DNA from: Chryseobacterium potabilaquae
Lineage (GTDB): Bacteria; Bacteroidota; Bacteroidia; Flavobacteriales; Weeksellaceae
Assembly: GCF_902728265.1 (NCBI RefSeq)
Contig: NZ_CACVBR010000001.1
Location: forward strand, 62,001 to 126,000
Direction of reading: 5' to 3'
DNA length: 64,000 bases
Shown: piece after piece, positions 54,734 to 64,000 of the stretch
Layout of the letters: the number at the start of each line of letters is the position of its first letter
Position numbering within the stretch: the first letter of the stretch is position 1
Translations under genes and position numbers: made by a program
The notes under the pieces: model-generated
Told to the model about the DNA's origin: nothing
The model's database searches: none
What the model saw: only the letters and a program-made list of their open reading frames with translations

Positions 54734-55439
54734 TACAACTTGTTAAAGTTTCAAATCTAAAATCATTTTCAAGAAAATCAGAAGTTGCATTTTGAATTGT
54801 ATACTCTCCGATCTTTGTGCGTCTTAATTGTGTTAAATAAGCTCCTACATTTAGTTCTTGGCCTATGTCATGGGCTAAGCTCCTAATGTAAGTTCCTTTT
54901 GAGCATCCTACTGTAAAGCTTACCAATGGGAAGTCAATATGTATGTCTTTAATATAGAAAATAGTTGTTTTTCTAGATTTCATTTCAACTTCTTCTCCGG
55001 CTCTGGCTAAATCATAAGCCCTTTTTCCATCAATTTTTATAGCCGAAAATACAGGAGGTTTTTGATCAATTTCTCCGATAAACTTATCTAGGACCTTCAA
55101 CACTTGTTCTTCCGAAACAGTTGATATATCTTGAGGCAATATTTCCGGTTTTTCAGTATCATAAGATTCTGTTTGCACTCCAATTTTAATTTCTGTCCTA
55201 TATTCCTTTGGAGCATCCTGTATCTCCGGAATTTTTTTAGTGAATTTACCACAACAGACAATCAAAAGCCCTGTTGCTCTTGGATCTAAAGTTCCAGCAT
55301 GTCCAATTTTAAATTTCTTAGGAAGATTAAATTCTCTTTTAAGCTTATACTTCATCTTGTTGACTGCCTGAAAAGAAGTCCAGTCCAAAGGTTTATCTAG
55401 TAAAAATATATGCCCTGATTGTAATTCTTCAGCAGTCAT
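54708..55439 (-). CDS. truB: tRNA pseudouridine-55 synthase
   Basis: 243-residue TruB, which makes pseudouridine 55 in the T-loop of tRNAs. Seen in [29 protein letters not shown] (catalytic Asp about residue 52), [21 protein letters not shown] and [15 protein letters not shown]. It lacks the long C-terminal PUA extension, as other flavobacterial forms do. It lies 17 bp after uppP and overlaps rluF. Confidence 0.95.
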   Translation of the reverse strand: MTAEELQSGHIFLLDKPLDWTSFQAVNKMKYKLKREFNLPKKFKIGHAGTLDPRATGLLIVCCGKFTKKIPEIQDAPKEYRTEIKIGVQTESYDTEKPEILPQDISTVSEEQVLKVLDKFIGEIDQKPPVFSAIKIDGKRAYDLARAGEEVEMKSRKTTIFYIKDIHIDFPLVSFTVGCSKGTYIRSLAHDIGQELNVGAYLTQLRRTKIGEYTIQNATSDFLENDFRFETLTSCIDAGEDTY

Positions 55440-55456
55440 GAATCAATTATATGTTT

Positions 55457-56275
55457 TTATTTAAAGAAATAAAAATAAATGAGTAAAGCTACTCCAACGA
55501 AAATACGATACCACCCCCAAGGTTTAAAACCATATTTATTTAAGAGTTCAATAAATGCTTTAATAGCTATTAAAGCAACAATAAATGCCACTACATTCCC
55601 AATAATAAAAATCATAATATGATCCTGAGAAGCTAAAATCATTTCATATCCTTTCTGAGGATTTCCTGTTTCTTTACCCCATGTTTTTAAGAACACAGAA
55701 TACACAGTAACGGCTAACATCGTAGGAACGGCTAAAAAGAAAGAAAATTCAGCTGCAGCTTTCCTTGTTAACCCTTGTGCCATCCCTCCAATAATGGAAG
55801 CAGCACTTCGGCTTGTTCCCGGCATCATGGCTAAACATTGCCAAAAACCTATTATAAATGCTTTTTTTATGGTAATTCCTTTCTCATCATCAATTTGTGG
55901 ATTTTTAAACCACTGATCAGCAAAAAGCAAAATAACCCCGCCTACAACCAAAACCGATGAAATAGCGATTTGATTTCCTAAAATAGCCTCTATTTTATCA
56001 TCAAACAAATATCCTAAAACCAATGCTGGTACAACTGCAAAAGCAAGCTTAAAATAAAATTGAAGGTTATTGAGATCAAAGAATTTTTTCCAATAGGCTA
56101 CCACAACTGACAAAATCGCTCCAAACTGAATGGAAACCTGAAACATTTTCAAAAATTCATCTTCTGGTAAGCCTAATAAATTAGCTGTAAAACCCATATG
56201 AGCAGTAGAAGAAATAGGAAGGTATTCTGTTAGCCCTTCTATAATGGCAATAATAATTGCTTTGATTACATCCAT
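55457..56275 (-). CDS. uppP: Undecaprenyl-diphosphatase
   Basis: 272-residue BacA/UppP membrane enzyme that dephosphorylates undecaprenyl pyrophosphate, recycling the lipid carrier for peptidoglycan synthesis. Active-site segments are EGLTEYLPISSTAHM (about residue 14) and PGTSRSAASIIGG (about 155), with about eight hydrophobic helices. It is in the ftsX–DUF3098–uppP–truB–rluF gene run. Confidence 0.96.
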   Translation of the reverse strand: MDVIKAIIIAIIEGLTEYLPISSTAHMGFTANLLGLPEDEFLKMFQVSIQFGAILSVVVAYWKKFFDLNNLQFYFKLAFAVVPALVLGYLFDDKIEAILGNQIAISSVLVVGGVILLFADQWFKNPQIDDEKGITIKKAFIIGFWQCLAMMPGTSRSAASIIGGMAQGLTRKAAAEFSFFLAVPTMLAVTVYSVFLKTWGKETGNPQKGYEMILASQDHIMIFIIGNVVAFIVALIAIKAFIELLNKYGFKPWGWYRIFVGVALLIYFYFFK

Positions 56276-56290
56276 AATATATTAAAATGT

Positions 56291-56346
56291 AAAGATTAAG
56301 AAACTATAAAACTCAGATCCATCTGAATTTCAATTTCTTAATCTTT
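56291..56346 (-). repeat. Long inverted repeat between DUF3098 gene and uppP
   Basis: A 13-bp outer stem AAAGATTAAGAAA / TTTCTTAATCTTT encloses a second inner stem TCAGAT / ATCTGA. It lies just after the DUF3098 stop and before the uppP start, so it may act as a partial terminator or RNA-processing site within the operon. Confidence 0.6.
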
Positions 56347-56361
56347 AAAATAAATTTATTG

Positions 56362-56658
56362 TTATTTTCTTTTTAAAATTGCATATACTTCAATAACAAA
56401 ACCAGTAACGACCAATAATGGTGCTATTCTGATTCTTCGAATAGAAAAAATCCCTTCATTCCAAGAGTTTGGATTAAATTTTCCATCTACTGTATTGGCA
56501 TCAGATCCCATCATTAAAAGAAAACCTAATACGATACATACCAAACCTATCAGCATCCATTTAAAATTTTCACGCCCAAAATAAAAATTATTTACTTCCG
56601 GTGTCGCTGTATCTTTACCAAAATCTGATGCAGAAAATTTATTTGTTTTTTTGTTCAT
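56362..56658 (-). CDS. DUF3098 membrane protein
   Basis: 98 residues with two hydrophobic helices (about 32-48 and 78-92) and a central NPNSWNEGIFSIRRIRIAP stretch typical of DUF3098. It begins 2 bp after the ftsX stop codon, which in flavobacteria is a repeated arrangement and suggests a role near the FtsX division/envelope system. Function unknown. Confidence 0.85.
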   Translation of the reverse strand: MNKKTNKFSASDFGKDTATPEVNNFYFGRENFKWMLIGLVCIVLGFLLMMGSDANTVDGKFNPNSWNEGIFSIRRIRIAPLLVVTGFVIEVYAILKRK

Positions 56659-56660
56659 AT

Positions 56661-57560
56661 TTAAGAGTAATATAAATCATCAACGTTTGTTTTTAAGAAT
56701 CTCCATGTAGCAATTACTGTACTTAAAACTGTAATAAAGATTCCCACACATAATACCAGTAAAACAAGCCAGAAATATTGTTGACTATCCTGAACAAATA
56801 CAGAGCCTATTTGACTAGTGAAATAATACCAAACTCCGAATAAGGTCAAAAGTCCAATAGCAGCTCCAATAGCCCCTAATACTATAGCTTCTATAATAAA
56901 AGGTTTTAGGATAAATCTTCTTTTTGCCCCTACCAATTGCATGGTTTTAATAATAAATCTTTTTGAAAATATTTTAAGACGAATTGAGTTATTAATTAAA
57001 ACTACTGCAAGAATTAAAAATAAAATAGAAAATCCAAGTATCCATTTTAAAATCCGGCTAAGGTTATTATAAACATCAACCATTAAAGTGCTATCATTTT
57101 TCACATCAATAATTCCAGGCACTGATTTAATGATTTTAATTGCTTCATCGATTTTGGTTGGATCTACATACTCGGGTTTCAAGGCAATTTCTATAGAGGA
57201 AGGAAAAATATTTTCTTCAAAAAGAGCATCACTATCAATTCCCATACTTTTTTTAGCTTCTTTAGCCGCCATCTCTCTAGAAATATAAGTCGCTTTCTTT
57301 ACAGGCGCCAAAGTCTGGATTTCTTTAAAAGTTTCTGCTTCCATTTTCGCAATTTTCACAGAATCTTTAGCATCATAATTTTCATCAAAGTAAGCATTTA
57401 CTACCAGCTGTTCTTTGATATAATCAGAATATTTTTGGGCATTAATTAGAATAAGTCCCATTAACCCTAACAAAAATAACACTAAGGCAATACTTATTAC
57501 TACTGTAATATTGCTAGACCGAAGTCTTTTCTTATTAAATTCATCTACAGATTTAGCCAT
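56661..57560 (-). CDS. ftsX: Cell-division ABC-transporter permease FtsX
   Basis: 299 residues with FtsX topology: a cytoplasmic N-terminus, helix 1 (about 18-40), a periplasmic domain (about 45-165) and three further helices (about 172-195, 222-245, 265-288). With FtsE it controls peptidoglycan hydrolases at the septum. No ftsE is nearby. First gene of the minus-strand operon, divergent from rsmA. Confidence 0.93.
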   Translation of the reverse strand: MAKSVDEFNKKRLRSSNITVVISIALVLFLLGLMGLILINAQKYSDYIKEQLVVNAYFDENYDAKDSVKIAKMEAETFKEIQTLAPVKKATYISREMAAKEAKKSMGIDSDALFEENIFPSSIEIALKPEYVDPTKIDEAIKIIKSVPGIIDVKNDSTLMVDVYNNLSRILKWILGFSILFLILAVVLINNSIRLKIFSKRFIIKTMQLVGAKRRFILKPFIIEAIVLGAIGAAIGLLTLFGVWYYFTSQIGSVFVQDSQQYFWLVLLVLCVGIFITVLSTVIATWRFLKTNVDDLYYS

Positions 57561-57651
57561 TAATATTAAAATTTTTGGCTAAAATAGAAAAAAACTTCCG
57601 AAATTTGTGACGTAAAAAAGAAAAATCACTGTTAATAAAATCATAAAAACA

Positions 57652-58422
57652 TTGAGTGTAAAAGCAAAAAAACATCTTGGTCAACATTTTTTGACTGATG
57701 AAAATATCGCAAGGAAAATTGTAGAAGGCTTAAGCTTTGAAGGATACAACGATATAATGGAAGTCGGCCCCGGTATGGGAGTCCTCACTAAATACCTTCT
57801 AGAAAAAGACCACAAAACATATCTTGCAGAAATAGATAACGAGTCGATAGAGTATTTAAAAAATAATTATTCAAAAATTACTCAAGATAATTTTGTTGGA
57901 GATTTTTTGAAACAAGACTTTGGCTTTATTCAACGCGAACAAATAGCTATTATTGGTAACTTTCCCTATAATATATCCTCTCAAATACTATTTAAGATCA
58001 TTGATCACTATGATATAATTCCTGAGATGGTTGGTATGTTTCAAAAAGAAGTTGCCGAGAGAACCGCAGCCGTTCCGAGAACAAAGGACTATGGTATTCT
58101 TTCAGTTTTGGTACAAGCCTATTATGATGTATCATATCTGTTTACAGTTCATGAAAATGTATTCAATCCTCCTCCAAAAGTTAAATCTGGAGTAATTAAA
58201 TTGACCAGAAACCCAAAAGAAGGTTTAGCAGGTAATGAAATACTATTTAAACAAATTGTAAAAACCGGATTTAATCAGAGAAGAAAAAAACTTTCCAACG
58301 CATTGAAACCTTTGAATATTCCCGAAAATTTGAAAGATCATATCTTCTTAGATAAAAGAGCCGAAGAACTGAGTGTCTTAGACTTTATAGCCTTCACCCA
58401 ACTTTGGAAAGAAAGCCTATAA
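57652..58422 (+). CDS. rsmA: 16S rRNA A1518/A1519 dimethyltransferase
   Basis: 256 residues starting at TTG (57652), because the conserved MSVKAKKHLGQHFLTD N-terminus begins exactly there and no ATG/GTG is available. SAM-binding motif EVGPGMGVLT (about residue 38), catalytic GNFPYNIS (about 103), then FNPPPKVKSGVI and FNQRRKKLSNAL. It dimethylates two adenines at the 3' end of 16S rRNA. Confidence 0.95.
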   Translation: MSVKAKKHLGQHFLTDENIARKIVEGLSFEGYNDIMEVGPGMGVLTKYLLEKDHKTYLAEIDNESIEYLKNNYSKITQDNFVGDFLKQDFGFIQREQIAIIGNFPYNISSQILFKIIDHYDIIPEMVGMFQKEVAERTAAVPRTKDYGILSVLVQAYYDVSYLFTVHENVFNPPPKVKSGVIKLTRNPKEGLAGNEILFKQIVKTGFNQRRKKLSNALKPLNIPENLKDHIFLDKRAEELSVLDFIAFTQLWKESL

Positions 58423-58426
58423 CTAT

Positions 58427-58462
58427 CTAAAAAAAGCCTTTCAATTGAAAGGTTTTTTTTAG
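58427..58462. terminator. Bidirectional terminator after rsmA
   Basis: CTAAAAAAA-G-CCTTTC-AATT-GAAAGG-TTTTTTTTAG, a long hairpin with runs of A and T on both sides, between converging rsmA and the surface-protein gene. Confidence 0.9.
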
Positions 58463-58475
58463 ATTAGAATCCATA

Positions 58476-60845
58476 TTATTTTATATTCTTTAACATAATC
58501 CATCCCGTCCAGTTCATTTGAACTTTTGACTTGGGGTATTCAAAATTAAATTTATACCAATAATTACCCGTTGATAATCTTTTACCCCCTAGAGTACCAT
58601 CCCAAATTGGAGTTTGTTTAGAAAATTTATATATCTCTGCTCCATATCGATCAAAGACTGACCCTGTAAAGTTTTTATAATCCACTAATTTGGTAAGATT
58701 CAACACATCATTAATTCCGTCTTGATTAGGAGTAATCACATTGGAAATTTGTAAGGTGAAAAATTCAATAGCTCCTACACAATGAGTTCCTTTTACCCTT
58801 ACTTGAATACTGTATGACGTATTATTTTGTAATCCTGTAAATACATTAGATTCTTGCCAAGTAATGCCATTATCTATAGAATATTCTAAAATTCCTTTAA
58901 TATTATTAATTGGTGGATTCTCAGCAATAATAGTTAGACTGTTGCTTGCGTAATCCAAAGCTGTAATAAAAGGAGTAGCTGCTCCCCTTACCTCTGCTGT
59001 AAAAGTTTTAGTACAATATCCATTATCAATAGTAACACTATAGATCCCCCAATCACTTACATTAATTGTTTGGGTAGTTTCCCCTGTACTCCATAAATAA
59101 GAGTAATTTGGTCCAGTTCCAGCATCTAACGTTACTCTATCTCCAATACACATTTCTACTGTTGCTAGCGAAGAAACAATCTCCGGAACCACTTCTACCG
59201 TAACAGTAGCAGGTTGCAATGATTTACAGCCTTTTTCTCCAATAGCATATACTGTAAATAAGGTAGTCGTATGCAATGTAGCGGTCTGAGTATTTCCTGT
59301 TCCGGAGAAATTACTCCACAGATAAGTAGCTCCTCCGGTTGCCGTTAAGTTCACAGATTCTCCTGGACAAATTTTTAATTTTGATGCTGCTATGTGAGCT
59401 GTTGGAGTGACTTCTTTTAATAGTTTTAATTGAACCATTTTACTACAGAATCCTCCATTAGAAACCACCACATACAAAATCTGATTATTATTTCCATTAT
59501 AATTTGATATATTCTGAATGTAGTTATTATTTTGTGCCTGAGCGTCTGCTAAGGTTTGATAAAAACGAAATACCGCTCCAGTCGTAGTGCTGATTAAGGG
59601 CATCGCATTATTCAGATCAAAAGTTGTAATATCAGGTGTCGTACATAAAAGCAAAGTTGCGTCCTGAACTACAGGAGTAGTGCCTCCGTGGATTTCAATG
59701 GATGCTTTTCCTGGACAAGGGTTACCGGGAAAGCTCACCTCGATAGTATAAGTTCCTGGCTGTGCTGCTGTTACTGTATTACTAGTAGCACCTGTAATTG
59801 GTACACCATTATAGAACCATTGATAAGTCATATTAGGATCACTTACAGAAGCTGTAATGACTTGTGGGACATTATCACATACATTAATCTCTTCCGGTAA
59901 TGTAGTTCCCGAAGGGTCTAATAATTCAACTCCAATATTGAAAGATCCCCCTTCAAGAAAAACTGCCGAGTCATAAATTCTATCTCCGGCATCCGCCAAT
60001 ACCATTTTAAAATGATACTGTTGTCCCGGAACAACAGTTGCTGTTGCCGTAAGGGGAACTGTTCTACCGTTAAAGTTTGTTTCTATATTAGCTGTATTAT
60101 AAGAGTCAAAAAAGTTAGCATTTAAAGCTCCACACTGTAATGAACCTCCATCAAATTCTGTATCGGCGTGAATATTGGTAACACTTACCGGGCCCGCTCC
60201 ATTAGGAAGTACCGCCATATTTTGATATGGTCCTCCTGAAGAAGGTCTAAGCAATAAAGCAAAGGCGTCCGAATAGCTACATGGGAAAGAGCCTGTATAT
60301 TCTTCTGAAGCAAATAAATAATTAAACTTTACTTGAGACGAAGTGGGTACAAAATCAAATTCAAGAATAACGGCATCATTAAGTGGTTTTGAGGGATTCG
60401 TTGCCGCTACAAGATCAGGATCACTTCCAGTACCAACAGCATAGCCTATGGGACTATTTACATCAATATAATCATTCCCTGCTTCACTAGCCTTCCCTGT
60501 TATTAGAACAATCCCATCTTTAAATGGAAAATTAGTTGCTGCTTTATGAAAATACCCCCACGATCTATTAGCATTAGATACGAGCAAATTGGGACTCACT
60601 TGTACATTAGATATATTAGGGGTAACGCATGAATTCGAGCCCGTTGATATTAATACATCTTTTACCAATTGGGTAATATCATATCCCGAAGGTGCATATC
60701 CTGGAGCATTTACATCAATGAAAGCTCCTGCTCTGCTTGCTAAATTAGTTCGGGGTTTTGGAACCTTTCGGGGATAAACAATTTGTGAATAAAAAAAATT
60801 AAATGAGATGAGAAAAAAAGAAAAAAAGAGTAGACACTTCTTCAT
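58476..60845 (-). CDS. Choice-of-anchor L domain surface protein with gliding-motility/T9SS type B C-terminus
   Basis: 789 residues. Signal peptide to about residue 20. The choice-of-anchor L domain (about 50-300) has NVQVSPNLLVSNANRSWGYF and FNYLFASEEYTGSFPCSYSDAFALLL. Three Ig/PKD-like repeats follow, each with a Cys-Pro/Cys-Val-G or CPGESVNLTATGGATYLW pattern. A type B T9SS domain ends the protein (about 700-789, ISNVITPNQDGINDVLN… WDGT…YWYKF). It is probably exported by the type IX system to the cell surface. It is a paralogue of the next gene, 125 bp away. Confidence 0.9.
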   Translation of the reverse strand: MKKCLLFFSFFLISFNFFYSQIVYPRKVPKPRTNLASRAGAFIDVNAPGYAPSGYDITQLVKDVLISTGSNSCVTPNISNVQVSPNLLVSNANRSWGYFHKAATNFPFKDGIVLITGKASEAGNDYIDVNSPIGYAVGTGSDPDLVAATNPSKPLNDAVILEFDFVPTSSQVKFNYLFASEEYTGSFPCSYSDAFALLLRPSSGGPYQNMAVLPNGAGPVSVTNIHADTEFDGGSLQCGALNANFFDSYNTANIETNFNGRTVPLTATATVVPGQQYHFKMVLADAGDRIYDSAVFLEGGSFNIGVELLDPSGTTLPEEINVCDNVPQVITASVSDPNMTYQWFYNGVPITGATSNTVTAAQPGTYTIEVSFPGNPCPGKASIEIHGGTTPVVQDATLLLCTTPDITTFDLNNAMPLISTTTGAVFRFYQTLADAQAQNNNYIQNISNYNGNNNQILYVVVSNGGFCSKMVQLKLLKEVTPTAHIAASKLKICPGESVNLTATGGATYLWSNFSGTGNTQTATLHTTTLFTVYAIGEKGCKSLQPATVTVEVVPEIVSSLATVEMCIGDRVTLDAGTGPNYSYLWSTGETTQTINVSDWGIYSVTIDNGYCTKTFTAEVRGAATPFITALDYASNSLTIIAENPPINNIKGILEYSIDNGITWQESNVFTGLQNNTSYSIQVRVKGTHCVGAIEFFTLQISNVITPNQDGINDVLNLTKLVDYKNFTGSVFDRYGAEIYKFSKQTPIWDGTLGGKRLSTGNYWYKFNFEYPKSKVQMNWTGWIMLKNIK

Positions 60846-60920
60846 AATATTTTTGTTTCAACAAATTTAATTTTTTTTAAACATATCACATAAATATTTA
60901 TTTATTTTACCAATACAATT

Positions 60921-60945
60921 AAAAAACCTTCCAATATTTGGAAGG
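60921..60945 (-). terminator. Terminator after the second surface-protein gene
   Basis: Minus strand CCTTCCAA-ATA-TTGGAAGG followed by TTTTTT, 26 bp past the stop of the partial gene. Confidence 0.85.
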
Positions 60946-60970
60946 CTTAAAAACTTATTTAAAATTATCT

Positions 60971-63900
60971 CTAGTTTCTATTTTTCAATAAAATCCATCC
61001 TGTACGAATTTCTAATTTTTTACTTGCCGGATTTTCCCATTGTACTTGATACCAATAAGTTGCCGTAGAAACACGTTGATTATCTTCTCTTACATCTCCT
61101 TTCCAGATAGAATTATTTGAGGTCGCTTTAAATATCTCCTGACCATATCGAGTAAATATAGAAGCCGCAAAGTTTTTATAGTTACTTATTCCCGAAAAAT
61201 CTATTACATCATTTTTTCCATCTTGGTTTGGAGTGATCACATTACTTATAACTAATGTATAATATTGTAATGATGTACTACATTTAGCATCTTTAACCCT
61301 TACCATCACGTCATAATTTGTATTATTGAGTACATTATTAAAAATATTTGATGTTTGCCAAGTTACCCCACCATTTATAGAATACTCTAAAATGCCTCCC
61401 GTAGGATTAGATGCCGTTAATGTAAGAACATTTTTTTCATAGACTACATTAGTAAACTGAGGCAATTCAGGATTTAGCAACTGAGCCGTAAAAACCCGAG
61501 AACAAACCCCATTACTGATAGTCACACTATATGTACCAGTAACATTCGTCGTAATCGTTTGTGTAGTAGCTCCTGTATTCCAGACATACGTATAATCAGT
61601 TCCTGCTCCCGCATCTAGTGTTCCTGAATCTCCTGAACAAACATATACATCTTTTAATGTTGAAGTAATTGCCGCCACAACCTCAATAGTAACTTCAGCT
61701 GCTTTTACCGAACTACATCCATTTCCTCCTAATGCATATACGGAATAAATCGTTGTAATCGTTGGGGAAACTATCTGAGTGTTTCCGTTTCCGCTAAGAC
61801 CAACCCAATTGTATGTAATCCCCCCTGAAGCTGTTAATGTAACAGTTTCTCCTGCGCAAATTTTAGTTTTTGATGCAGCAACCATAGCTATTGGAGGTCC
61901 TACAACTACAGTAACAGTTGCCGGAGTAGTGGATACACATCCATTGGCTCCCACAGCATATACCGAATAGGTTGTAGTGGTTGATGGAGAAACCACTTGA
62001 GTATTCCCATTTCCTGTAAGGCCGTTCTGCCAATTATATGTTGCCCCACCAGTAGCCGTTAATGTAACGGATTCCCCTACGCAGATTTGTTGATGCGATG
62101 AAGTAACTCCTGCAACAGGAAGTGTTTTATCTTCAATTACATTGATACTTTTTGTGTAGGTGCAATTCAGATTTCCAGGTTGATTTACATTCGTCACAGT
62201 TAGTGTATAGGTTCCTCCTGCATTTACTACAGGATTTAAAGTATTAGCCCCTGATACAATATTACCTCCGGTAGTAGTCCATGTTATTGTTGAGCCACTT
62301 GGTATAATGGATGTCGAGGCATTTAAAGTCACTTGCGAGTTAGTACAGGTAATACTTTGTGGAGCGGCTATATTTAAAGTGGTTTCGGCTGTTTTCAATA
62401 ATTGCAAGGTTACTACATAGCTACAGCCTCCATTTTTAACCAATACATAAATGGTTTGATTTCCTGCACTTGAATATGCAGTAGGATTCGGAATTGTATT
62501 TGTATTTCCAGCATTGGCATCAGCCTGAACCAGATAATAGTCAAAGGTAATCCCTGAAGCTGTTGTTATCTGAGATTCTGCAGATGTAAGATCATATACT
62601 ATATTACCTGGTTCATAACATTTAAGTAATGTTGCATTTTGAACCGTAATAGGTTGAAAAACCTCAATAGTGATACTCGCAGGATTTTGTGAAACACAAC
62701 CTCCAGCTGAAACAGCAGTAACAGTATATGTTGTATTCGCTGTGGGAGTTACTACTTGTGTAGCTCCATTTCCTGTAAGACCATTCTGCCAATTATAGGT
62801 CGCCCCACCAGATGCAGTCAATGTTACAGATTCACCCGCGCAAATCTTAACTTTAGTAGCGGTAAGCCCAGTCGTAGGAGGTGCTGTATCACCACTTACA
62901 GTAACACTTCCAATAGCTGTACAAGTGGCATTTCCTGGCTGATATGTATTTAAGATTGTTAATGTATATGTTCCCGGAGCATTTATTGTTGGCGTTAATG
63001 TATTTCCCCCTGACACTATATTCCCTCCTGTTGTGGTCCAACTAAATGTGGCTCCTGGTGGATACACCGAAGATGTAGCATCTAAGGTCGTTTGCGGATT
63101 GGTGCAAGTTAAGCTTATAGGTGGTACTATTGTAACCGTCATTTGAGGTGCTTTTACCAACTGTAACTGAGCTATGCTGGAACAAGATCCATTTCTTACC
63201 AATACATATATTGTTCCCCCAGCACTTGGATATGCGGTAGGTGTAGGAATTGTATTTGCATTTCCGGCATTAGCATCTGCTTGATTAAGATAATAAGCAA
63301 ATGTAGCTCCCGGATTGGAAGTAATCGCCGATTCTGCTAATGTAAGGTTAAATGTGATATTACCTGCCACATAACATCCCGTTAATGTTGCATTCTGTAC
63401 AACCGGAGGAACTCCTCCCACAATAGTAATCGTCGCTTCTTCCGGACATGGATATCCAGGAATAGTAACTTTCACAGTGTAAGTTCCCGACTGTGTCGCG
63501 GTATAGCTTGCACCGGTTGCTCCCGGAATGGGATTAGTTCCCAAAAACCATTGGTAATTAGCCCCTGTAAAATTGCTAGATGCCACAAGTGTTTGAGATA
63601 TATTTCCACAGATGTTAATTGTTGATGGAAGTGTATTTCCTGAACCATCCTGGATCTTAACTCCTAAATTCAAAGAGCCAGCTTCCAAAAAAACTCCGGA
63701 ATCATAACTCCTATCCTGATAATCTGCCAACACAATTTTAAGATGATATGTTTCTCCAGGAGTTACTGTAGCAGATGCGGTGAGAGGAATTGTACGTCCC
63801 GAAAAGTTAGTTTCAATTTGAGGTGTATTTATCCCTGCGAAATATTGTACATTCTGGGCAGCGCAGAGCGAATAAGCAGGACGAACATTCGTCACACTTA

Positions 63901-64000
63901 CAGGTCCCCCTCCATTAGGAAGCACTGCAAGATTCGTATATGAAGATGGCGGATCACTTGCTTTCTTTAAAAGCAGTGCAAAACCATCTGTCTTATCACA
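60971..64000 (-). CDS. Choice-of-anchor L / Ig-repeat surface protein, T9SS type B (5' end outside window)
   Basis: 1010 codons are visible. The frame stays open to the right edge, where it reads CDKTDGFALLLKKASDPPSS, which matches the choice-of-anchor L domain of the neighbour. A start inside the window (GTG at 63925) is therefore not real. After the anchor domain come many Ig-like units, with near-copies of ASGGATYNWQNGLTGNG at several places and alternating units holding TTGGNIVSG. The C-terminus ends in ISNVITPNQDGKNDVIDF… and GWILLKNRN, a type B T9SS/gliding domain. It is likely a large adhesin or surface fibre. Confidence 0.9.
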   Translation of the reverse strand, partial: CDKTDGFALLLKKASDPPSSYTNLAVLPNGGGPVSVTNVRPAYSLCAAQNVQYFAGINTPQIETNFSGRTIPLTASATVTPGETYHLKIVLADYQDRSYDSGVFLEAGSLNLGVKIQDGSGNTLPSTINICGNISQTLVASSNFTGANYQWFLGTNPIPGATGASYTATQSGTYTVKVTIPGYPCPEEATITIVGGVPPVVQNATLTGCYVAGNITFNLTLAESAITSNPGATFAYYLNQADANAGNANTIPTPTAYPSAGGTIYVLVRNGSCSSIAQLQLVKAPQMTVTIVPPISLTCTNPQTTLDATSSVYPPGATFSWTTTGGNIVSGGNTLTPTINAPGTYTLTILNTYQPGNATCTAIGSVTVSGDTAPPTTGLTATKVKICAGESVTLTASGGATYNWQNGLTGNGATQVVTPTANTTYTVTAVSAGGCVSQNPASITIEVFQPITVQNATLLKCYEPGNIVYDLTSAESQITTASGITFDYYLVQADANAGNTNTIPNPTAYSSAGNQTIYVLVKNGGCSYVVTLQLLKTAETTLNIAAPQSITCTNSQVTLNASTSIIPSGSTITWTTTGGNIVSGANTLNPVVNAGGTYTLTVTNVNQPGNLNCTYTKSINVIEDKTLPVAGVTSSHQQICVGESVTLTATGGATYNWQNGLTGNGNTQVVSPSTTTTYSVYAVGANGCVSTTPATVTVVVGPPIAMVAASKTKICAGETVTLTASGGITYNWVGLSGNGNTQIVSPTITTIYSVYALGGNGCSSVKAAEVTIEVVAAITSTLKDVYVCSGDSGTLDAGAGTDYTYVWNTGATTQTITTNVTGTYSVTISNGVCSRVFTAQLLNPELPQFTNVVYEKNVLTLTASNPTGGILEYSINGGVTWQTSNIFNNVLNNTNYDVMVRVKDAKCSTSLQYYTLVISNVITPNQDGKNDVIDFSGISNYKNFAASIFTRYGQEIFKATSNNSIWKGDVREDNQRVSTATYWYQVQWENPASKKLEIRTGWILLKNRN

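Noticed and set aside
63700-63925. Gene start at 63925 for the last surface protein
   Set aside because: The frame is open to the window edge and the residues upstream match the choice-of-anchor L domain of the neighbour, so the gene is cut by the window.

Overview
The window looks like a chromosomal segment of a Flavobacteriia/Weeksellaceae bacterium of the Chryseobacterium–Elizabethkingia type. The DNA is AT-rich. The promoters I can see follow the Bacteroidota pattern (TTG, about 20 bp, TAnnTTTG). Three proteins carry T9SS/gliding-type C-terminal domains, and the housekeeping order ftsX–DUF3098–uppP–truB is one I associate with flavobacteria. I see no mobile elements, CRISPR arrays or tRNA/rRNA genes.

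Region 1 (1–26570, minus strand): a single giant non-ribosomal peptide synthetase (NRPS) reading frame, open from its ATG at 25844 through the left edge of the window (at least 8614 codons). An Sfp-type phosphopantetheinyl transferase sits 18 bp upstream of it. The seven visible modules are C-A-T-E / C-A-T / C-A-T / C-A-T / C-A-T-E / C-A-T-E / C-A(partial). D-residues are predicted at positions 1, 5 and 6, and phenylalanine at position 7. No thioesterase is visible, so the assembly line continues to the left. The gene is internally repetitive. Its adenylation domains look like nearly identical scaffolds into which four different substrate-binding cores have been swapped.

Region 2 (27002–34492, minus): an AEC-family permease, then an operon-like run of GH20 hexosaminidase, glycosylasparaginase, CutC-family protein and GH2 beta-mannosidase. 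Together these can take apart the chitobiose–mannose core of N-linked glycans down to the Asn–GlcNAc bond.

Region 3 (34598–42375): a DUF4197 protein, a two-subunit 3-oxoacid CoA-transferase, ribosomal protein L19, an alpha/beta hydrolase, an EamA transporter and a secreted M36 metalloprotease with a PA insert and a T9SS sorting domain.

Region 4 (42790–47497, minus): a compact four-gene cluster of isocyanide synthase (PvcA/IsnA family), Fe(II)/2-oxoglutarate oxygenase (PvcB/TauD-like), aromatic-ring-type FAD monooxygenase and ATP-grasp ligase. This is probably a small isonitrile natural-product pathway and is the best candidate, with the NRPS, for something not yet described.

Region 5 (47775–64000): core genes (rpsA, dbpA-like helicase, SMP-30 lipoprotein, MerR regulator, helix-hairpin-helix protein, rluF, truB, uppP, DUF3098, ftsX, rsmA), then two adjacent paralogous choice-of-anchor-L/gliding-motility C-terminal surface proteins. 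The second of these runs off the right edge.
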